Source: Peristeroidobacter soli (GTDB lineage: Bacteria > Pseudomonadota > Gammaproteobacteria > Steroidobacterales > Steroidobacteraceae). From it: DNA of 64,000 nt. Within the stretch, counting starts at the first letter, position 1, and every line of letters begins with the position of its first letter. The notes beneath the pieces were generated by a model. The model was given only the letters and a program-made list of their open reading frames with translations. It was not told the origin of the DNA and searched no databases. Positions 1 through 9,434 of the stretch are shown one piece after another. Both the position numbers and the translations under genes were made by a program. The DNA lies in contig NZ_ML142848.1 of NCBI RefSeq assembly GCF_004138485.1, positions 1,958,640 through 2,022,639 of the forward strand, read 5' to 3'.

Positions 1-1304
1 CCGTGCCATTCGCGTCGATCACCCGATAACGCTGCGCCAGGAAGCTGCGGTTGCTGCGAATGGTCTGGCGGAACATCTCCTGCCAGGTCGCCTGCTCATC
101 CGGGTGCACGAACTTGAGGGAATATTCGCTGCCCTTGAGCTGGCGCAGGCCGCCGCAGCGCTCGATCATCGGGCCGCCTTCGTCGATCACCAGCACATCG
201 GTGGCGATGTTCCATTCCCACACCGACAGACCGGCGGACTCGTTGGCCATGCGCATGCGCTCGACCATGCGGCGATTGTTGCTTTCAGCGGCCTCGGCTC
301 GCTCCAGGGCGGCCCGCAGGTCGGCGGTCTCGTTACGAGAGCGCAGCGCTTCGGCCAGCGCCTCGGTCTCCGCCTGCGTCTTGCGCATATTCGCGGCACC
401 GAAGAACGCCGTGACGAAGATGGCGAACACGGCGACCGCATGACTCTCGAGATAGGCCCACCAGCCACCGTGGTAGGACGAGACGATCGGTGAGATCAGC
501 AGGCACATCGCGCTGACGAAGCCGATCACGCTGACGTGCCAGTGACGGTTCGAAGACAGCGCCAGGATCACGGCCAGCACATAGCCGATGCCGATGATGG
601 AATCCTGCACGTTGACCAGATCGGCCGCGAACACCAGCGCGCAGATGCCGAACAGCCAGGGCAACAGATTGCGACGATCGCCGGTCGTGCCGTCGAGACC
701 CTGGCTGATGAGCTGGCGCCGTTCGCCTTCGGGCAGCGCGGCCAACGAACGCAGGTAGTAGCGCAGACCGAACACACCGAGCAGCAGCAACCCGACCAGG
801 ATGTAACCCAGCGTGCTGGCGGAGAGATAGGACTGGCCGAAGAAGCGGTAGATGGTCGCCTGCTCGCGCTCCATCGACAGGTCGATCAGCAGGATGCCGC
901 CGGCGCGGTCCGGCACGGCGTAGAACAGGTGCGGCGTGCCCGCCAGCTCGGCGAAATGGACGAACGGCTGTTTGGAGTTGGCTCGAAGTGTCGCGACGGC
1001 CTGCGCGCCGATCTCGTCCTTGGGCTCAGCCTGCTCGTCGCTCAGCGCGCCCGCGAACTGACGGGCCGTAAACGCTTGCGTGAACGTATCCAGCGATTGC
1101 CCCGGGGCAGCATGGGACAACAGCGCCTCGCTCAGCGCATAGGCCTTGGTGATGGCGACTTCGGTACTGATGTTCTCCGCCACCACCTTCTTCTGTTGCA
1201 GCAACGGTGCGCCCGCGACGGCCAGTATCAGTACCAGCACCAGGATCGCGACCACCGAGCTCTGTCCGGCGATGACGGCGAGCAGATTTCTTGATTGTTT
1301 CATC
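1..1304 (-). CDS. Membrane sensor protein with PAS domain (C-terminal part outside window)
   Basis: Reading from an ATG at 1304 the frame stays open to base 1, so the gene is cut by the window edge and about 434 residues are visible. The N-terminus has a hydrophobic helix (residues about 8-32), then a probable extracytoplasmic segment. Further hydrophobic helices follow at about 175-195, 225-260 and 265-305. Next comes a short coiled-coil-like stretch rich in Glu/Ala, then the start of a PAS_3-like fold with WEWNI and a FVHPDE motif. This layout fits a membrane-bound signalling protein that would continue into a GGDEF, EAL or histidine kinase output domain; the output cannot be seen. It is the only gene left of the M20 hydrolase and is transcribed away from it. 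Confident as a gene, moderate as a PAS sensor. Confidence 0.75.
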
Positions 1305-1444
1305 GCCACTCCCAGCGATGCGTTTCCTCCCGAAGGGTGCAGTACAGTCAGTGGCGAGCATTGCGGCAAGTACCAACGTCGCGTTATGACCCATCATCCA
1401 CAGCTTCGTGTGGATTTGTGACGCGACTCGCATTCCGCGGCGGC

Positions 1445-2764
1445 TTACCTGGCCAGGAAATCGGTCGTCAGGGTCAACATCGCCCGGACGCCGGTGATCA
1501 ATCCGGCCTCGTCCATGTAGAACAACGGCGAGTGATTGAACGGCACCGTGGCCGCGTCCTTGTCGCGCGGCGTGACGCCTACCCAGAAGTAGATCGACGG
1601 GACTTCCGTGCCGAAGAAGGAGAAATCGTCGGCCGTGGTCTGCAGGCTGATCTGTTTCACATTGTCCTTGCCAACCAGTTGTTCGAACAGGGGCACGGCG
1701 CGGTTGGTCAGCTCCAGGTCGTTGACGACCGGCGGCAGCGAGACTTCGTTGCGCACTTTCACTTCGGCCTTCGCGCCGCTCGCCGCGGCGATGTTGGTGG
1801 CGGTGGTCTGCATGCGCTTGACGATGTCGTCGCGCATGCCGCGATCGAAATTGCGAATGGTGCCGACCATTTCCACCGAGTCGGGAATGATGTTGAAACG
1901 AATGCCGCCCTTGATGGCGCCGATGGTGATCACCGCCGGCACCTGGGTGATGTCGATCTGACGGGACACGATGGTCTGCAGCCCGGTGATGATCTGGCCC
2001 GACACCGTGATCGGATCGATGCCATTCCAGGGCCGCGAGCCGTGCGTCTGCGCGCCGGTCACCGTGATCGTGAAATAGTCCGAGCCCGCCATCAGCGGCC
2101 CCGGCTTGTAGCCGATCACGCCGGTGTTGAGCGACGCCATCAGATGCAGGCCGATCATCGCGTCCGGCTTGGCGATATTGAACAGCCCTTCTTCCATCAT
2201 GAGCTTCGCGCCACCGCGCTCACCCTCGGGCGGACCTTCCTCGGCGGGCTGAAACACGAACAGCACCTGCCCGGGCAGCGAGGCCTTCATCTTGACCAGC
2301 GCCTCCGCGACGCCGAGCAGAATCGCTACGTGCCCGTCGTGACCGCAGGCATGCATGACACCGACCTTCTCGCCCCGGAATTCGGTCGTGACCTTGGACT
2401 TGAACGGCAGATCGTTCTGCTCGGTGACCGGCAGCGCATCCATGTCGGCGCGAAGCGCGATGGTGCGGCCGGGCTTGCCGCCCTTCAGCAGCGCGGCTAC
2501 GCCGGTGTGACCGATGCCGGTCTTCACGTCCAGGCCCAGGCCCTTCAAACGTTTGGCGATGAACTCAGAGGTCTTGAACTCCCGATTGCTCAGCTCGGGA
2601 CTGGCGTGCAGCTGACGACGCCACTCGATCACCTGAGGCTCAACCGCCTTCGCCGCGGAATCGATGGGTGACCCGTCGGCGCTCGCCAGCATCGGTATCG
2701 CCAGCGCCAGCGCGCCTCCGGTGAGCGTGGCGGCAAGCTTTCTGGTGCGAGCGGAACGATGCAT
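1445..2764 (-). CDS. Secreted M20 family metallo-amidohydrolase
   Basis: The 439-aa protein belongs to the M20 peptidase / N-acyl-amino-acid amidohydrolase (hippurate hydrolase-like) family. It would hydrolyse an N-acyl amino acid or peptide-like amide using two metal ions. A signal peptide is visible at residues 1-30 (basic start, then ALALAIPMLASA), so it probably acts in the periplasm or outside. The metal-site motif MHACGHDGH lies near residue 138 and a PAEEGPPEGERGGA metal/dimer motif near 173. Length is normal for the family. The start is the ATG at 2764; a gap of about 65 bp separates it from the divergent acetate kinase gene. The exact substrate cannot be told from sequence. Confidence 0.9.
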   Translation of the reverse strand: MHRSARTRKLAATLTGGALALAIPMLASADGSPIDSAAKAVEPQVIEWRRQLHASPELSNREFKTSEFIAKRLKGLGLDVKTGIGHTGVAALLKGGKPGRTIALRADMDALPVTEQNDLPFKSKVTTEFRGEKVGVMHACGHDGHVAILLGVAEALVKMKASLPGQVLFVFQPAEEGPPEGERGGAKLMMEEGLFNIAKPDAMIGLHLMASLNTGVIGYKPGPLMAGSDYFTITVTGAQTHGSRPWNGIDPITVSGQIITGLQTIVSRQIDITQVPAVITIGAIKGGIRFNIIPDSVEMVGTIRNFDRGMRDDIVKRMQTTATNIAAASGAKAEVKVRNEVSLPPVVNDLELTNRAVPLFEQLVGKDNVKQISLQTTADDFSFFGTEVPSIYFWVGVTPRDKDAATVPFNHSPLFYMDEAGLITGVRAMLTLTTDFLAR

Positions 2765-2829
2765 GCGGATCTCCAGTTGATCTTCGGTGGAGTGTACAAG
2801 CCCGCACCGGAGGGTGGTATTTTTCCGTC

Positions 2830-3993
2830 ATGCGCGTCCTCGCCCTGAACTGCGGCAGCTCCTCGGTCAAAAGCGCCCTCATCGATACGGCGCACGGCCG
2901 GCGGCTGCAAGAAATGCATGTCGAGAACATCGGCTCGGATCACGCGCGGCTGCATGCCGGCAATGAGGTGCGCGAGTTGAGGCAGGGCATCGATTTGCCC
3001 GGTGCGGTCGATGAATTGCTGGCGGCGTATCGGTCGGCGGCACCCGAGGCGGTGGTCCATCGCATCGTTCATGGCGGCGAGAAGTTTCGCGAGACCTTGC
3101 GGTTGGACGATGCCGTGCTCGGCGAGATCGAGCAGTTGAATCACCTGGCCCCTCTTCACAATCCGCCTGCGCTCGCGGCGATTCATCGCGCGCGGGCTGC
3201 GCTGCCTGATATCCCTCACTTCGCCGAGTTCGACACCGCGTTCCACTCGACGCTGCCTGCTCATGCACGTGAGTACGCGCTGCCGGCCGATGTCCGGCGG
3301 CGGTTCGGAATCCGGCGCTTTGGCTTTCATGGCATCAATCATGCGCATGTGGCTCGGAGTGTCGCGGGATATTTGAAAAGCGATGGGCTGCGTATCGTCT
3401 CCTGCCATCTTGGCAATGGCGCGAGTGTGACTGCCATCGAGGGCGGGCGCAGTGTGGATACGAGCATGGGAATGACGCCGCTCGAAGGCCTGGTGATGGG
3501 GACACGAGCGGGCGATGTCGATCCAGGCGTGCTGTTACAGCTGCGTCGCGAAGGACACCTCGACGCCGATGAGCTGGACGATTTGCTCAACAAACGTTCC
3601 GGTTTGAAAGGGCTGGCGGGAACGAACGACATGCGCGAGATCGAGCGCCGCGCGGGTGCGGGCGATCAGGATTGCGAGCTTGCCATTGCGATGTATGTGC
3701 ATCGGATTCGGAAATACATCGGCGCCTATGCGGCGGAGATGGGCGGTGTGGATGTCATCGCGTTCACGGCGGGCATCGGAGAGCACAGTGCGCTGATTCG
3801 GCGCCGGTGTTCGGAGCGGCTGGAGTTCATGGGCGTAGCGCTGGATGCCGCGAGCAACGATGCACTCAAACTCACGAATGACAATCCCGTCGCGATATTC
3901 AGTGCAGCCGGCTCGCGCGTGCACTTGCTCGCTGTGCGAGCCGACGAGGAGCTTGCGATGGCTCGCGCCACTGCCGCCGCGTTGGGTCACTGA
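2830..3993 (+). CDS. ackA: Acetate/propionate kinase
   Basis: The 387-aa protein matches the acetokinase family, which interconverts acetate + ATP and acetyl phosphate + ADP in the cytoplasm. The phosphate-binding N-terminus LNCGSSSVK, the HRIVHGG segment, the FGFHGINHAH motif near residue 160, HLGNGAS, GTRAGDVDPG and the C-terminal FTAGIGEHS are all present in order. Phosphotransacetylase (pta) is not adjacent, so this copy stands alone. It is divergently oriented to the M20 amidohydrolase, and the two share a 65-bp promoter region. Propionate or butyrate kinase activity is possible. Confidence 0.93.
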   Translation: MRVLALNCGSSSVKSALIDTAHGRRLQEMHVENIGSDHARLHAGNEVRELRQGIDLPGAVDELLAAYRSAAPEAVVHRIVHGGEKFRETLRLDDAVLGEIEQLNHLAPLHNPPALAAIHRARAALPDIPHFAEFDTAFHSTLPAHAREYALPADVRRRFGIRRFGFHGINHAHVARSVAGYLKSDGLRIVSCHLGNGASVTAIEGGRSVDTSMGMTPLEGLVMGTRAGDVDPGVLLQLRREGHLDADELDDLLNKRSGLKGLAGTNDMREIERRAGAGDQDCELAIAMYVHRIRKYIGAYAAEMGGVDVIAFTAGIGEHSALIRRRCSERLEFMGVALDAASNDALKLTNDNPVAIFSAAGSRVHLLAVRADEELAMARATAAALGH

Positions 3994-4066
3994 CGTTCGC
4001 CGAGTGCCTCCGCATCTGCCGAAGGCTGGCGCAACGCGCCTGCACCAGTGCGTGGCGCGACCAGCA

Positions 4067-5188
4067 TCAGCTCAACGTGGTGGCTTTGAGCCACTCCACA
4101 ACCTTGAGCAGCGCCTCAACGCTCTCATCGCCAGCCGCGCGACTGTCGTTATAAATCTTCAGCTGCTGATGCGCGCTGGTGCCTTCGCTGAGAATCCGCT
4201 CGATAGGGGCGAGCGCCTCGCGGCAGCCGAGCCGCTCGATCTGCTCGTCGCAGGTCTCGATCAAATCGCCGACGACCTTGGCCAACGGCACCGCCTCGTT
4301 GGACGACTCGAGAATGAACTCCGCCTTGACCCCATCCCGCTTCGCCCGCCAGCGATTCTCGTCGATGAGCCGCCGGGTATGGGTGCTTCGTTCCTTCCCC
4401 ATCTCCGGATTGGCCACCAACGTCGCGACCAGCGCGCGATACAACGCCGCGATCGCCAGCGCATCCTCCAGCCGCGTACAAACATCGGCGATGCGCATCT
4501 CCAGCGTCGGAAAGCGCAGTGCCGGCCGGATCGCCCACCATAACTGCGACGAGTCGCCGATCGCCCCGGCCGCCCGCAAGCGATCCGCGAACGCCTGATA
4601 GTCCGCTTCGTCGTGAAAGAAATCCGGAATGCCACTGCGTGGCCACTCGTCGTAGAGCGCCTGCCGATAGCTCAGCAAGCCCGTGACGCGGTGATTCCAA
4701 AATGGCGACGACGTGCTCAACGCCAGAAACACCGGCAACCAACGCATCGCCCGATTCATCACGTCGATGCGATCGACCTGCTCGGGGACGGCCACGTGAA
4801 TGTGCAGCCCGCACACCAGATTGCGCTGAGTGACGATGCGGAAGTCCGCGATCAGCTTGTCATAGCGCCGCTTCTCCGTAACGAGCTGCTCTTGCCACAC
4901 CCCCAACGGATGCGTGCTGGCCGCAAGAATTTGCAATCCATGACCCGCGACAACCTCACTCAACACCCGCCGAGTCCGCGACATCACTTCGCGCGCTTCC
5001 GAGTGACTGCGCAGAATCGGCGACGCGATCTCGATCTGTGATTGCAACAGTTCGGACGTGACGACATCGCCGAGCCTGGCGCGCGCGTCATCCATGAGCC
5101 GGTCGAGCGCCGGCGCGCCGAGCATTCCCGTGGAGGCATCGACGAGAAAGAACTCTTCCTCGATGCCAAATGAGTGATCGAACGACAT
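4067..5188 (-). CDS. ybdK: YbdK-type carboxylate-amine ligase (GCS2 family)
   Basis: The 373-aa protein is a member of the glutamate-cysteine ligase family 2 (YbdK), ATP-dependent enzymes that join a carboxylate to an amine. E. coli YbdK has weak glutamate-cysteine ligase activity. The family signature GIEEEFFLVD lies at residues 8-17, with HIHVAVP near 129, WWAIRPALRFPTLEMR near 216 and a C-terminal all-alpha segment. It starts 3 bp after the stop of otsB and is the last gene of the egtB-egtD-otsB-ybdK run. That context raises the possibility that it supplies gamma-glutamylcysteine or a related amide, as the GCS2-family EgtA does in mycobacteria. This is inference. Confidence 0.88.
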   Translation of the reverse strand: MSFDHSFGIEEEFFLVDASTGMLGAPALDRLMDDARARLGDVVTSELLQSQIEIASPILRSHSEAREVMSRTRRVLSEVVAGHGLQILAASTHPLGVWQEQLVTEKRRYDKLIADFRIVTQRNLVCGLHIHVAVPEQVDRIDVMNRAMRWLPVFLALSTSSPFWNHRVTGLLSYRQALYDEWPRSGIPDFFHDEADYQAFADRLRAAGAIGDSSQLWWAIRPALRFPTLEMRIADVCTRLEDALAIAALYRALVATLVANPEMGKERSTHTRRLIDENRWRAKRDGVKAEFILESSNEAVPLAKVVGDLIETCDEQIERLGCREALAPIERILSEGTSAHQQLKIYNDSRAAGDESVEALLKVVEWLKATTLS

Positions 5189-5191
5189 GAA

Positions 5192-5950
5192 TTACGGGGC
5201 GGGTTGAGACGGCGGGATGACGGGAGGCACCGTCTGCAACCAGCGCAACACTTCGCTGACACCGCCCAGCCGATGCTTCGCGCACGTCGCGGCGGCCTGG
5301 CCTACGCGAATCGATACACCATTCATTTCGTTCACCACCTCGAACGCATCCTCATCCGTGACGTCATCGCCAATGAATACCGGCGTGCGGCCTATGAACG
5401 GCGCTTCCTGCATGAAGGACGTAATGGAGCTGCCCTTGGTCCACGCGCCAGGCCGTAACTCCAGCACGCTCTTGCCCGCCTGCAAGGCGAAGGTCGGACC
5501 GAGCTGCACCAGAACCTCGTTCATGATGCGATAGACCTCATCCTTCATCTCCGGTGCACGACGAAAGTGCATCGCGACCGCGTAGTGTTTGTCTTCCAAC
5601 AAGAGTCCTTCATGCCCGCGCACGAAATCGGCGAGCTGATTGCGCACACGTGCGATCAATGCCGCGTCCACTTCGGGGCGTAGCACATGCCCATCGGCGG
5701 TGCGTCGCTCGCATCCGTGCACGCCCGAGCCGATGAATTTCAGCGGCGAGAACAGATTGTCGAGGTTCGCGAGGCTGCGGCCACTGACCAGCGCCAGCGC
5801 TCCATCGAGGCGCCAGCGAGCGGCTTCGAGCAAATGTTTGAGGGTGGTGGGCACGTGCACTCCCTGTGGCGTCTCGGCAAGCTCCAGGAGCGTGCCATCG
5901 ACATCGAGGAATAGCGCCCACCCCTGCGTGTTAGGAGCGGATTCCGACAT
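5192..5950 (-). CDS. otsB: Trehalose-6-phosphate phosphatase
   Basis: A 252-aa HAD-superfamily phosphatase that would remove phosphate from trehalose 6-phosphate to give trehalose in the cytoplasm. The nucleophile motif FLDVDGTL places D16 and D18 as catalytic Asp residues. ALVSGRS near residue 55 is HAD motif II, and FIGDDVTDEDAF near 188 is the Mg-binding motif IV typical of OtsB. Length matches the family. No trehalose-6-phosphate synthase (otsA) is in the window. It lies 59 bp after egtD and 3 bp before ybdK, which suggests co-transcription. Trehalose and ergothioneine both have stress-protective roles, a plausible but unproven reason for the linkage. Confidence 0.9.
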   Translation of the reverse strand: MSESAPNTQGWALFLDVDGTLLELAETPQGVHVPTTLKHLLEAARWRLDGALALVSGRSLANLDNLFSPLKFIGSGVHGCERRTADGHVLRPEVDAALIARVRNQLADFVRGHEGLLLEDKHYAVAMHFRRAPEMKDEVYRIMNEVLVQLGPTFALQAGKSVLELRPGAWTKGSSITSFMQEAPFIGRTPVFIGDDVTDEDAFEVVNEMNGVSIRVGQAAATCAKHRLGGVSEVLRWLQTVPPVIPPSQPAP

Positions 5951-6009
5951 GACCGTGGACCATACGTGGCTTTGCCTCCTGGCTCAACTCCGCAGGTCCG
6001 TCGGTAGTT

Positions 6010-6981
6010 CTATTGCAGTCGAGCCGGCTCCAGCAATTGCACGCTGAACAGCTTGTTCGGATCCATCCACACACGCTTCACCGCCAGGCCGGCGGTCGCG
6101 GCCAGTTCGTTGAAGGTGTCGAGTGTGTATTTGTGGCAATACTCGGTGCGCAGATGTTCACCGCGACCGATGCGGACTTTCTCGCCGCCGAGGTGCACGG
6201 TCTGTTCCTTCTTGCTGACCAGATGCATCTCGATGCGGCTCTCGTTCTCGACCCACACGGCGAGATGATCGAAGGCGTCGAGGTCGAAATCGGCGCCGAG
6301 CTCACGATTCACGTGGCGCAGGGCGTTGATGTTGAACTCCGCTGTCACGCCAGCGGCATCGTCATAAGCGCGCTCGAGGACGCGAGGGTCCTTGCGCAGA
6401 TCGATGCCGATCAGCACCGCGCCATTCTTACCCACCAGATCCCGCATGCGAGCCAGCAGGGCCCGCGCCTGAGGGCGATCGAAATTGCCCAAGGTCGAAC
6501 CCGGGAAATAAACGATGCGACGCTCGGCGGCGCGGATGAAATTCGGCAGCTCGAAGTTCTGCGTGAAGTCGGCGCAGACCGGCACGATGTGCAGATGGGG
6601 GTAATCCTTCGCGAGCGCGCCCGCCGCTGCAAACAAATGTTCGCGCGAAATATCGACCGGGGCGTAGGCGAGCGGACTCTCCAATCGATCCAGCAGCAGA
6701 CGAGTCTTCATGCTGGTGCCGCTGCCGAACTCGATCAGCGCCGCGTCCGGGCCGATGTACTGTGCCATCTCATTCGCATGGCCGTGCATGATCTGCAGTT
6801 CGGTGCGAGTGATGTAGTACTCGGGCAGCTCGCAGATGTTGTCGAACAGGAACGAGCCCAGTTCATCGTAGAACCAGACGGCCGACAATTCCTTGGGCTC
6901 TTTTTTCAGCCCGTCGAGAACGTCGTTGGTCAGTGCGTCTTGCGTGGATTTGGCGGGGGCGGTGCTCGGATGCTTTGCCAT
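6010..6981 (-). CDS. egtD: L-histidine N-alpha-methyltransferase (ergothioneine)
   Basis: The 323-aa SAM-dependent methyltransferase trimethylates histidine to hercynine, the first ergothioneine step. The ATG at 6981 is preferred because translation from it begins MAKHPSTAP and it lies 14 bp after the egtB stop; a longer reading would run through egtB. The substrate-side motif ELPEYYITRTE is at residues 51-61, the SAM-binding loop EFGSGTSMKT at 84-93, and a FPGSTLGNF motif follows. The C-terminal half contains the EgtD-type sheet with the SRIEMHL segment. It is the second gene of the run and is paired with egtB. Confidence 0.93.
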   Translation of the reverse strand: MAKHPSTAPAKSTQDALTNDVLDGLKKEPKELSAVWFYDELGSFLFDNICELPEYYITRTELQIMHGHANEMAQYIGPDAALIEFGSGTSMKTRLLLDRLESPLAYAPVDISREHLFAAAGALAKDYPHLHIVPVCADFTQNFELPNFIRAAERRIVYFPGSTLGNFDRPQARALLARMRDLVGKNGAVLIGIDLRKDPRVLERAYDDAAGVTAEFNINALRHVNRELGADFDLDAFDHLAVWVENESRIEMHLVSKKEQTVHLGGEKVRIGRGEHLRTEYCHKYTLDTFNELAATAGLAVKRVWMDPNKLFSVQLLEPARLQ

Positions 6982-6995
6982 CGTTCTTCCTTCGA

Positions 6996-8279
6996 TTACA
7001 GGTCGCGTGCCAGGCGCACGCCCATGAACTGCCAACGAGATTGCGGATAAAAGAAATTGCGATAGGTCGCGCGCACGTGATCGGCCGGTGTCACACACGA
7101 GCCGCCGCGCAGGACCAGCTGACTGCACATGAACTTGCCGTTGTACTCGCCGAGCGCACCTTTCGCCGCGCGATAACCGGGATACGCGACATAAGGAGAT
7201 GCGGTCCACTCCCACACATCGCCGAACATTTGTTTCAAGCCGGGCTGATCGCCGGCCGGAAGAGGTTTGAGCATGTCGGTCTTCAATAAGTTTCCGCGGA
7301 CCGGCAACGATTCGGCGGCGAGCTCCCACTCGGCTTCAGTCGGCAGCCGCGCATTGGCCCAGCGCGCGAACGCGTCCGCTTCGTAGTAACTCAAGTGACA
7401 GACCGGCGCCGCCATATCTAGGGCCTGCAAGCCTCGCAATGTGAATTCAGCATCGAGCGCCGGCGTCCAGTAGAACGGCCGCGCCCAACCCTCCTGAGTC
7501 ACCGTACTCCAACCGTCCGACAACCAGAATTCAGCGCGGCGATAGCCGCCGTCGCGCATGAACTCCAGATATTCGCCGTTGGTGATCAAGCGATCGCCGA
7601 GCGCATACGGTTCCACCAGAGTGCGATGACGTGGGGTCTCGTTGTCGAAACAAAAGTGCTTGCCGGTGGCGCCAATCTCGCGAACGCCGCCTTCGAACGT
7701 CAGAAACTGCAACGGCCCGCAGCTGCGCACTTCGGTGGCGGGTTGCGGCTTACGGGTGTAGGCCGGCAGCAAGGGATTCTTCGACAACAGGTGCTTGATG
7801 TCGGTGAACATCAACTCCTGGTGCTGCTGCTCGTGATTCATGCCCAGCGTGATCAGCGGCTCGAACTGCTCGTCGTCCTCGCTGCGCGCCTCGAGCAGCT
7901 TCAGCATGTGCTCATCGACATGCCGGCGATACGCGAACACTTCCTTCACCGTCGGCCGCGTCAGCAAGCCTCGCTCCGGCCGCAGGTGCATGGGGCCGAC
8001 GGCTTGGTAATACGAGTTGAACAGCACCTCGAACCCGGCTTGAAAGGGCTGATAGCCGCTCAACAAGGGGCGTAACAGGAATTGCTCGAAGAACCAGCTG
8101 GTATGCGCCAGGTGCCACTTGGCCGGGCTCGCGTCCGGCATGCTCTGCACCACGTAGTCCTCGACTTCCAGCGGGCTGCAGATGCCCACCGACGCCTCGC
8201 GGATGCGGGTATAGCGGCAGGCCAGGGGTTCGTGAGAGCGATCAGGGACGGGAGTGGCTGCCGGGTATACCGCTGCCAT
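6996..8279 (-). CDS. egtB: Ergothioneine sulfoxide synthase EgtB
   Basis: The 427-aa non-heme iron enzyme couples hercynine with a thiol donor (cysteine or gamma-glutamylcysteine) and oxygen to make the sulfoxide precursor of ergothioneine. Start 8279 is chosen because AAGGAGT lies just upstream; an earlier ATG at 8357 lacks this support. An N-terminal DinB-like domain carries HLAHTSWFFE (H56/H59) and NHEQQHQE (H149, H153), the expected iron ligands. The C-terminal half is a formylglycine-generating-enzyme/sulfatase-modifying fold ending GVRLARDL. No EgtC amidohydrolase or EgtE lyase is adjacent. A selenium-using SenA-type role seems less likely because no senB/senC genes are nearby. Confidence 0.92.
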   Translation of the reverse strand: MAAVYPAATPVPDRSHEPLACRYTRIREASVGICSPLEVEDYVVQSMPDASPAKWHLAHTSWFFEQFLLRPLLSGYQPFQAGFEVLFNSYYQAVGPMHLRPERGLLTRPTVKEVFAYRRHVDEHMLKLLEARSEDDEQFEPLITLGMNHEQQHQELMFTDIKHLLSKNPLLPAYTRKPQPATEVRSCGPLQFLTFEGGVREIGATGKHFCFDNETPRHRTLVEPYALGDRLITNGEYLEFMRDGGYRRAEFWLSDGWSTVTQEGWARPFYWTPALDAEFTLRGLQALDMAAPVCHLSYYEADAFARWANARLPTEAEWELAAESLPVRGNLLKTDMLKPLPAGDQPGLKQMFGDVWEWTASPYVAYPGYRAAKGALGEYNGKFMCSQLVLRGGSCVTPADHVRATYRNFFYPQSRWQFMGVRLARDL

Positions 8280-8654
8280 GAATGGACTCCTTATATATGT
8301 GGACCTGGATGCCTGCCGGGATGCGCCACCCTTGTCCCAAGGAGTCGCCCCCAACAACGCCCGGTCGCACCGAAAAGTTGCAAACCCAAGTAAACCGAGG
8401 GGTTAGCCGCGGACCCGCGGACCGGAGAGTATAGAACCTCAAACCTGACAGTTAGCGCCGGCATTTCCGTGCGCATTTGTGGCCGGAATCGGTATGCAAC
8501 CGCCATGCGGGTATCGGGTAAGGGCCGAATTTCGCCCTCAACCACTCGTTTTTCTTGACGCCTCGCCAAGCCCCCGCTCTAATACGCGCCCGCTTCGGCG
8601 CATGCCGCCGCAGCGACCTTCTTCAGGCCCCGACCTCGTCCGGGCCCACCCAGT
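8280..8654. other. 375-bp intergenic region upstream of egtB and tRNA-Phe
   Basis: No convincing gene was found. It holds the egtB leader, with its ribosome binding site AAGGAGT near 8286-8292, and on the other strand the promoter of tRNA-Phe (8555-8583). The ORFs that cross it have no recognisable domains and overlap the tRNA. Confidence 0.6.
8555..8583 (+). promoter_or_regulatory. Probable sigma-70 promoter of tRNA-Phe
   Basis: A TTGACG -35 box at 8555-8560 and a TCTAAT -10 box at 8578-8583 are separated by 17 bp. They lie about 70 bp upstream of the tRNA. A GC-rich stretch follows the -10 box, as is common at stable RNA promoters. Confidence 0.6.
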
Positions 8655-8655
8655 T

Positions 8656-8731
<76 letters not shown>

Positions 8732-8745
8732 TTCAGACCCATTCG

Positions 8746-9315
8746 CTAAGCGGCTGTGCGTTTTGCCGCCGGTATATGTAGCCGGCCGCGTTCGCCGGGA
8801 AAGTTGGCGCCTTCCTTCGGTCGCCACATGAGTTCGATTTTGAGTTCGAGGCCCAGCGCCTGAGCTGCGGTAACGACGCCGCGGCAAGCCCCGTTCGCGT
8901 CTTGTCCCTGCACAGAGATGTCTATGTCCGCCAAGTGGGTGTAGCCCTCGTCGTTCTTTCTGCCCTTGATCATATTCACAGGGCAAATCCTGCGGAGCTT
9001 GTCGAAGTCTCGGACCTGTCTGATTGCCCGGCGCACCGTTTCTTCGAGGAGCCGATTCCAGTTCGGACGGGAAAGCGACGCGCCGCCAATCGAGGCATCC
9101 AGCAATTTCGTGTGGGTGAGCTTGGGGAGGTCGCGCGGATCGATCCGCCGCTCGGCGACGCTGGTCTCAGCCGGCAGGGCGCTGGCGGCGCCCGCAGCGC
9201 TGTTCTGGATAAGCCCATCCATATTTTTGATAGCCACATCCACGGAATCGACGAAAGGTCGAGCATAGCGCTGCAAGATGGCCAGCGATTCCTCGCTAAT
9301 CGTAATAGTGGGCAT
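8746..9315 (-). CDS. Hypothetical protein next to tRNA-Phe
   Basis: A 189-aa protein from an ATG at 9315 with GGGG about 10 bp upstream; a start at 9417 is possible but would add a low-quality N-terminus. No family is recognised with confidence. The first 30 residues (MPTITISEES, then LAILQRYARPFVDSV) look helical. A central part includes an NWNRLLEETVRRAI segment and the C-terminal half is a mixed alpha/beta region with YTHLADIDISVQG. No signal peptide or membrane helix is visible. It ends 15 bp from the tRNA 3' end and lies beside a truncated dapB copy, so it is probably accessory DNA. It could be a DNA-binding or regulatory protein, but that is not shown. Confidence 0.55.
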   Translation of the reverse strand: MPTITISEESLAILQRYARPFVDSVDVAIKNMDGLIQNSAAGAASALPAETSVAERRIDPRDLPKLTHTKLLDASIGGASLSRPNWNRLLEETVRRAIRQVRDFDKLRRICPVNMIKGRKNDEGYTHLADIDISVQGQDANGACRGVVTAAQALGLELKIELMWRPKEGANFPGERGRLHIPAAKRTAA

Positions 9316-9434
9316 CGAAAATCCCCGTTCAAACATACGAAAATACGAGTATATGGAGCCATATGTATAAATCAAGGAGCAGATCGCCCGGTTTGTTACG
9401 CTGAGAAGGTCACGCACTGCCCAGCGAGGTCTTA

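Noticed and set aside
187..468. Short minus-strand frame in the left edge region
   Set aside because: It is an out-of-frame shadow of the PAS sensor gene, which reads open from 1304 to the window edge.
1295..2671. 458-aa plus-strand frame
   Set aside because: It is antisense to the M20 amidohydrolase, has no domain signature, and shows the His/Arg/Gly-rich composition of a shadow.
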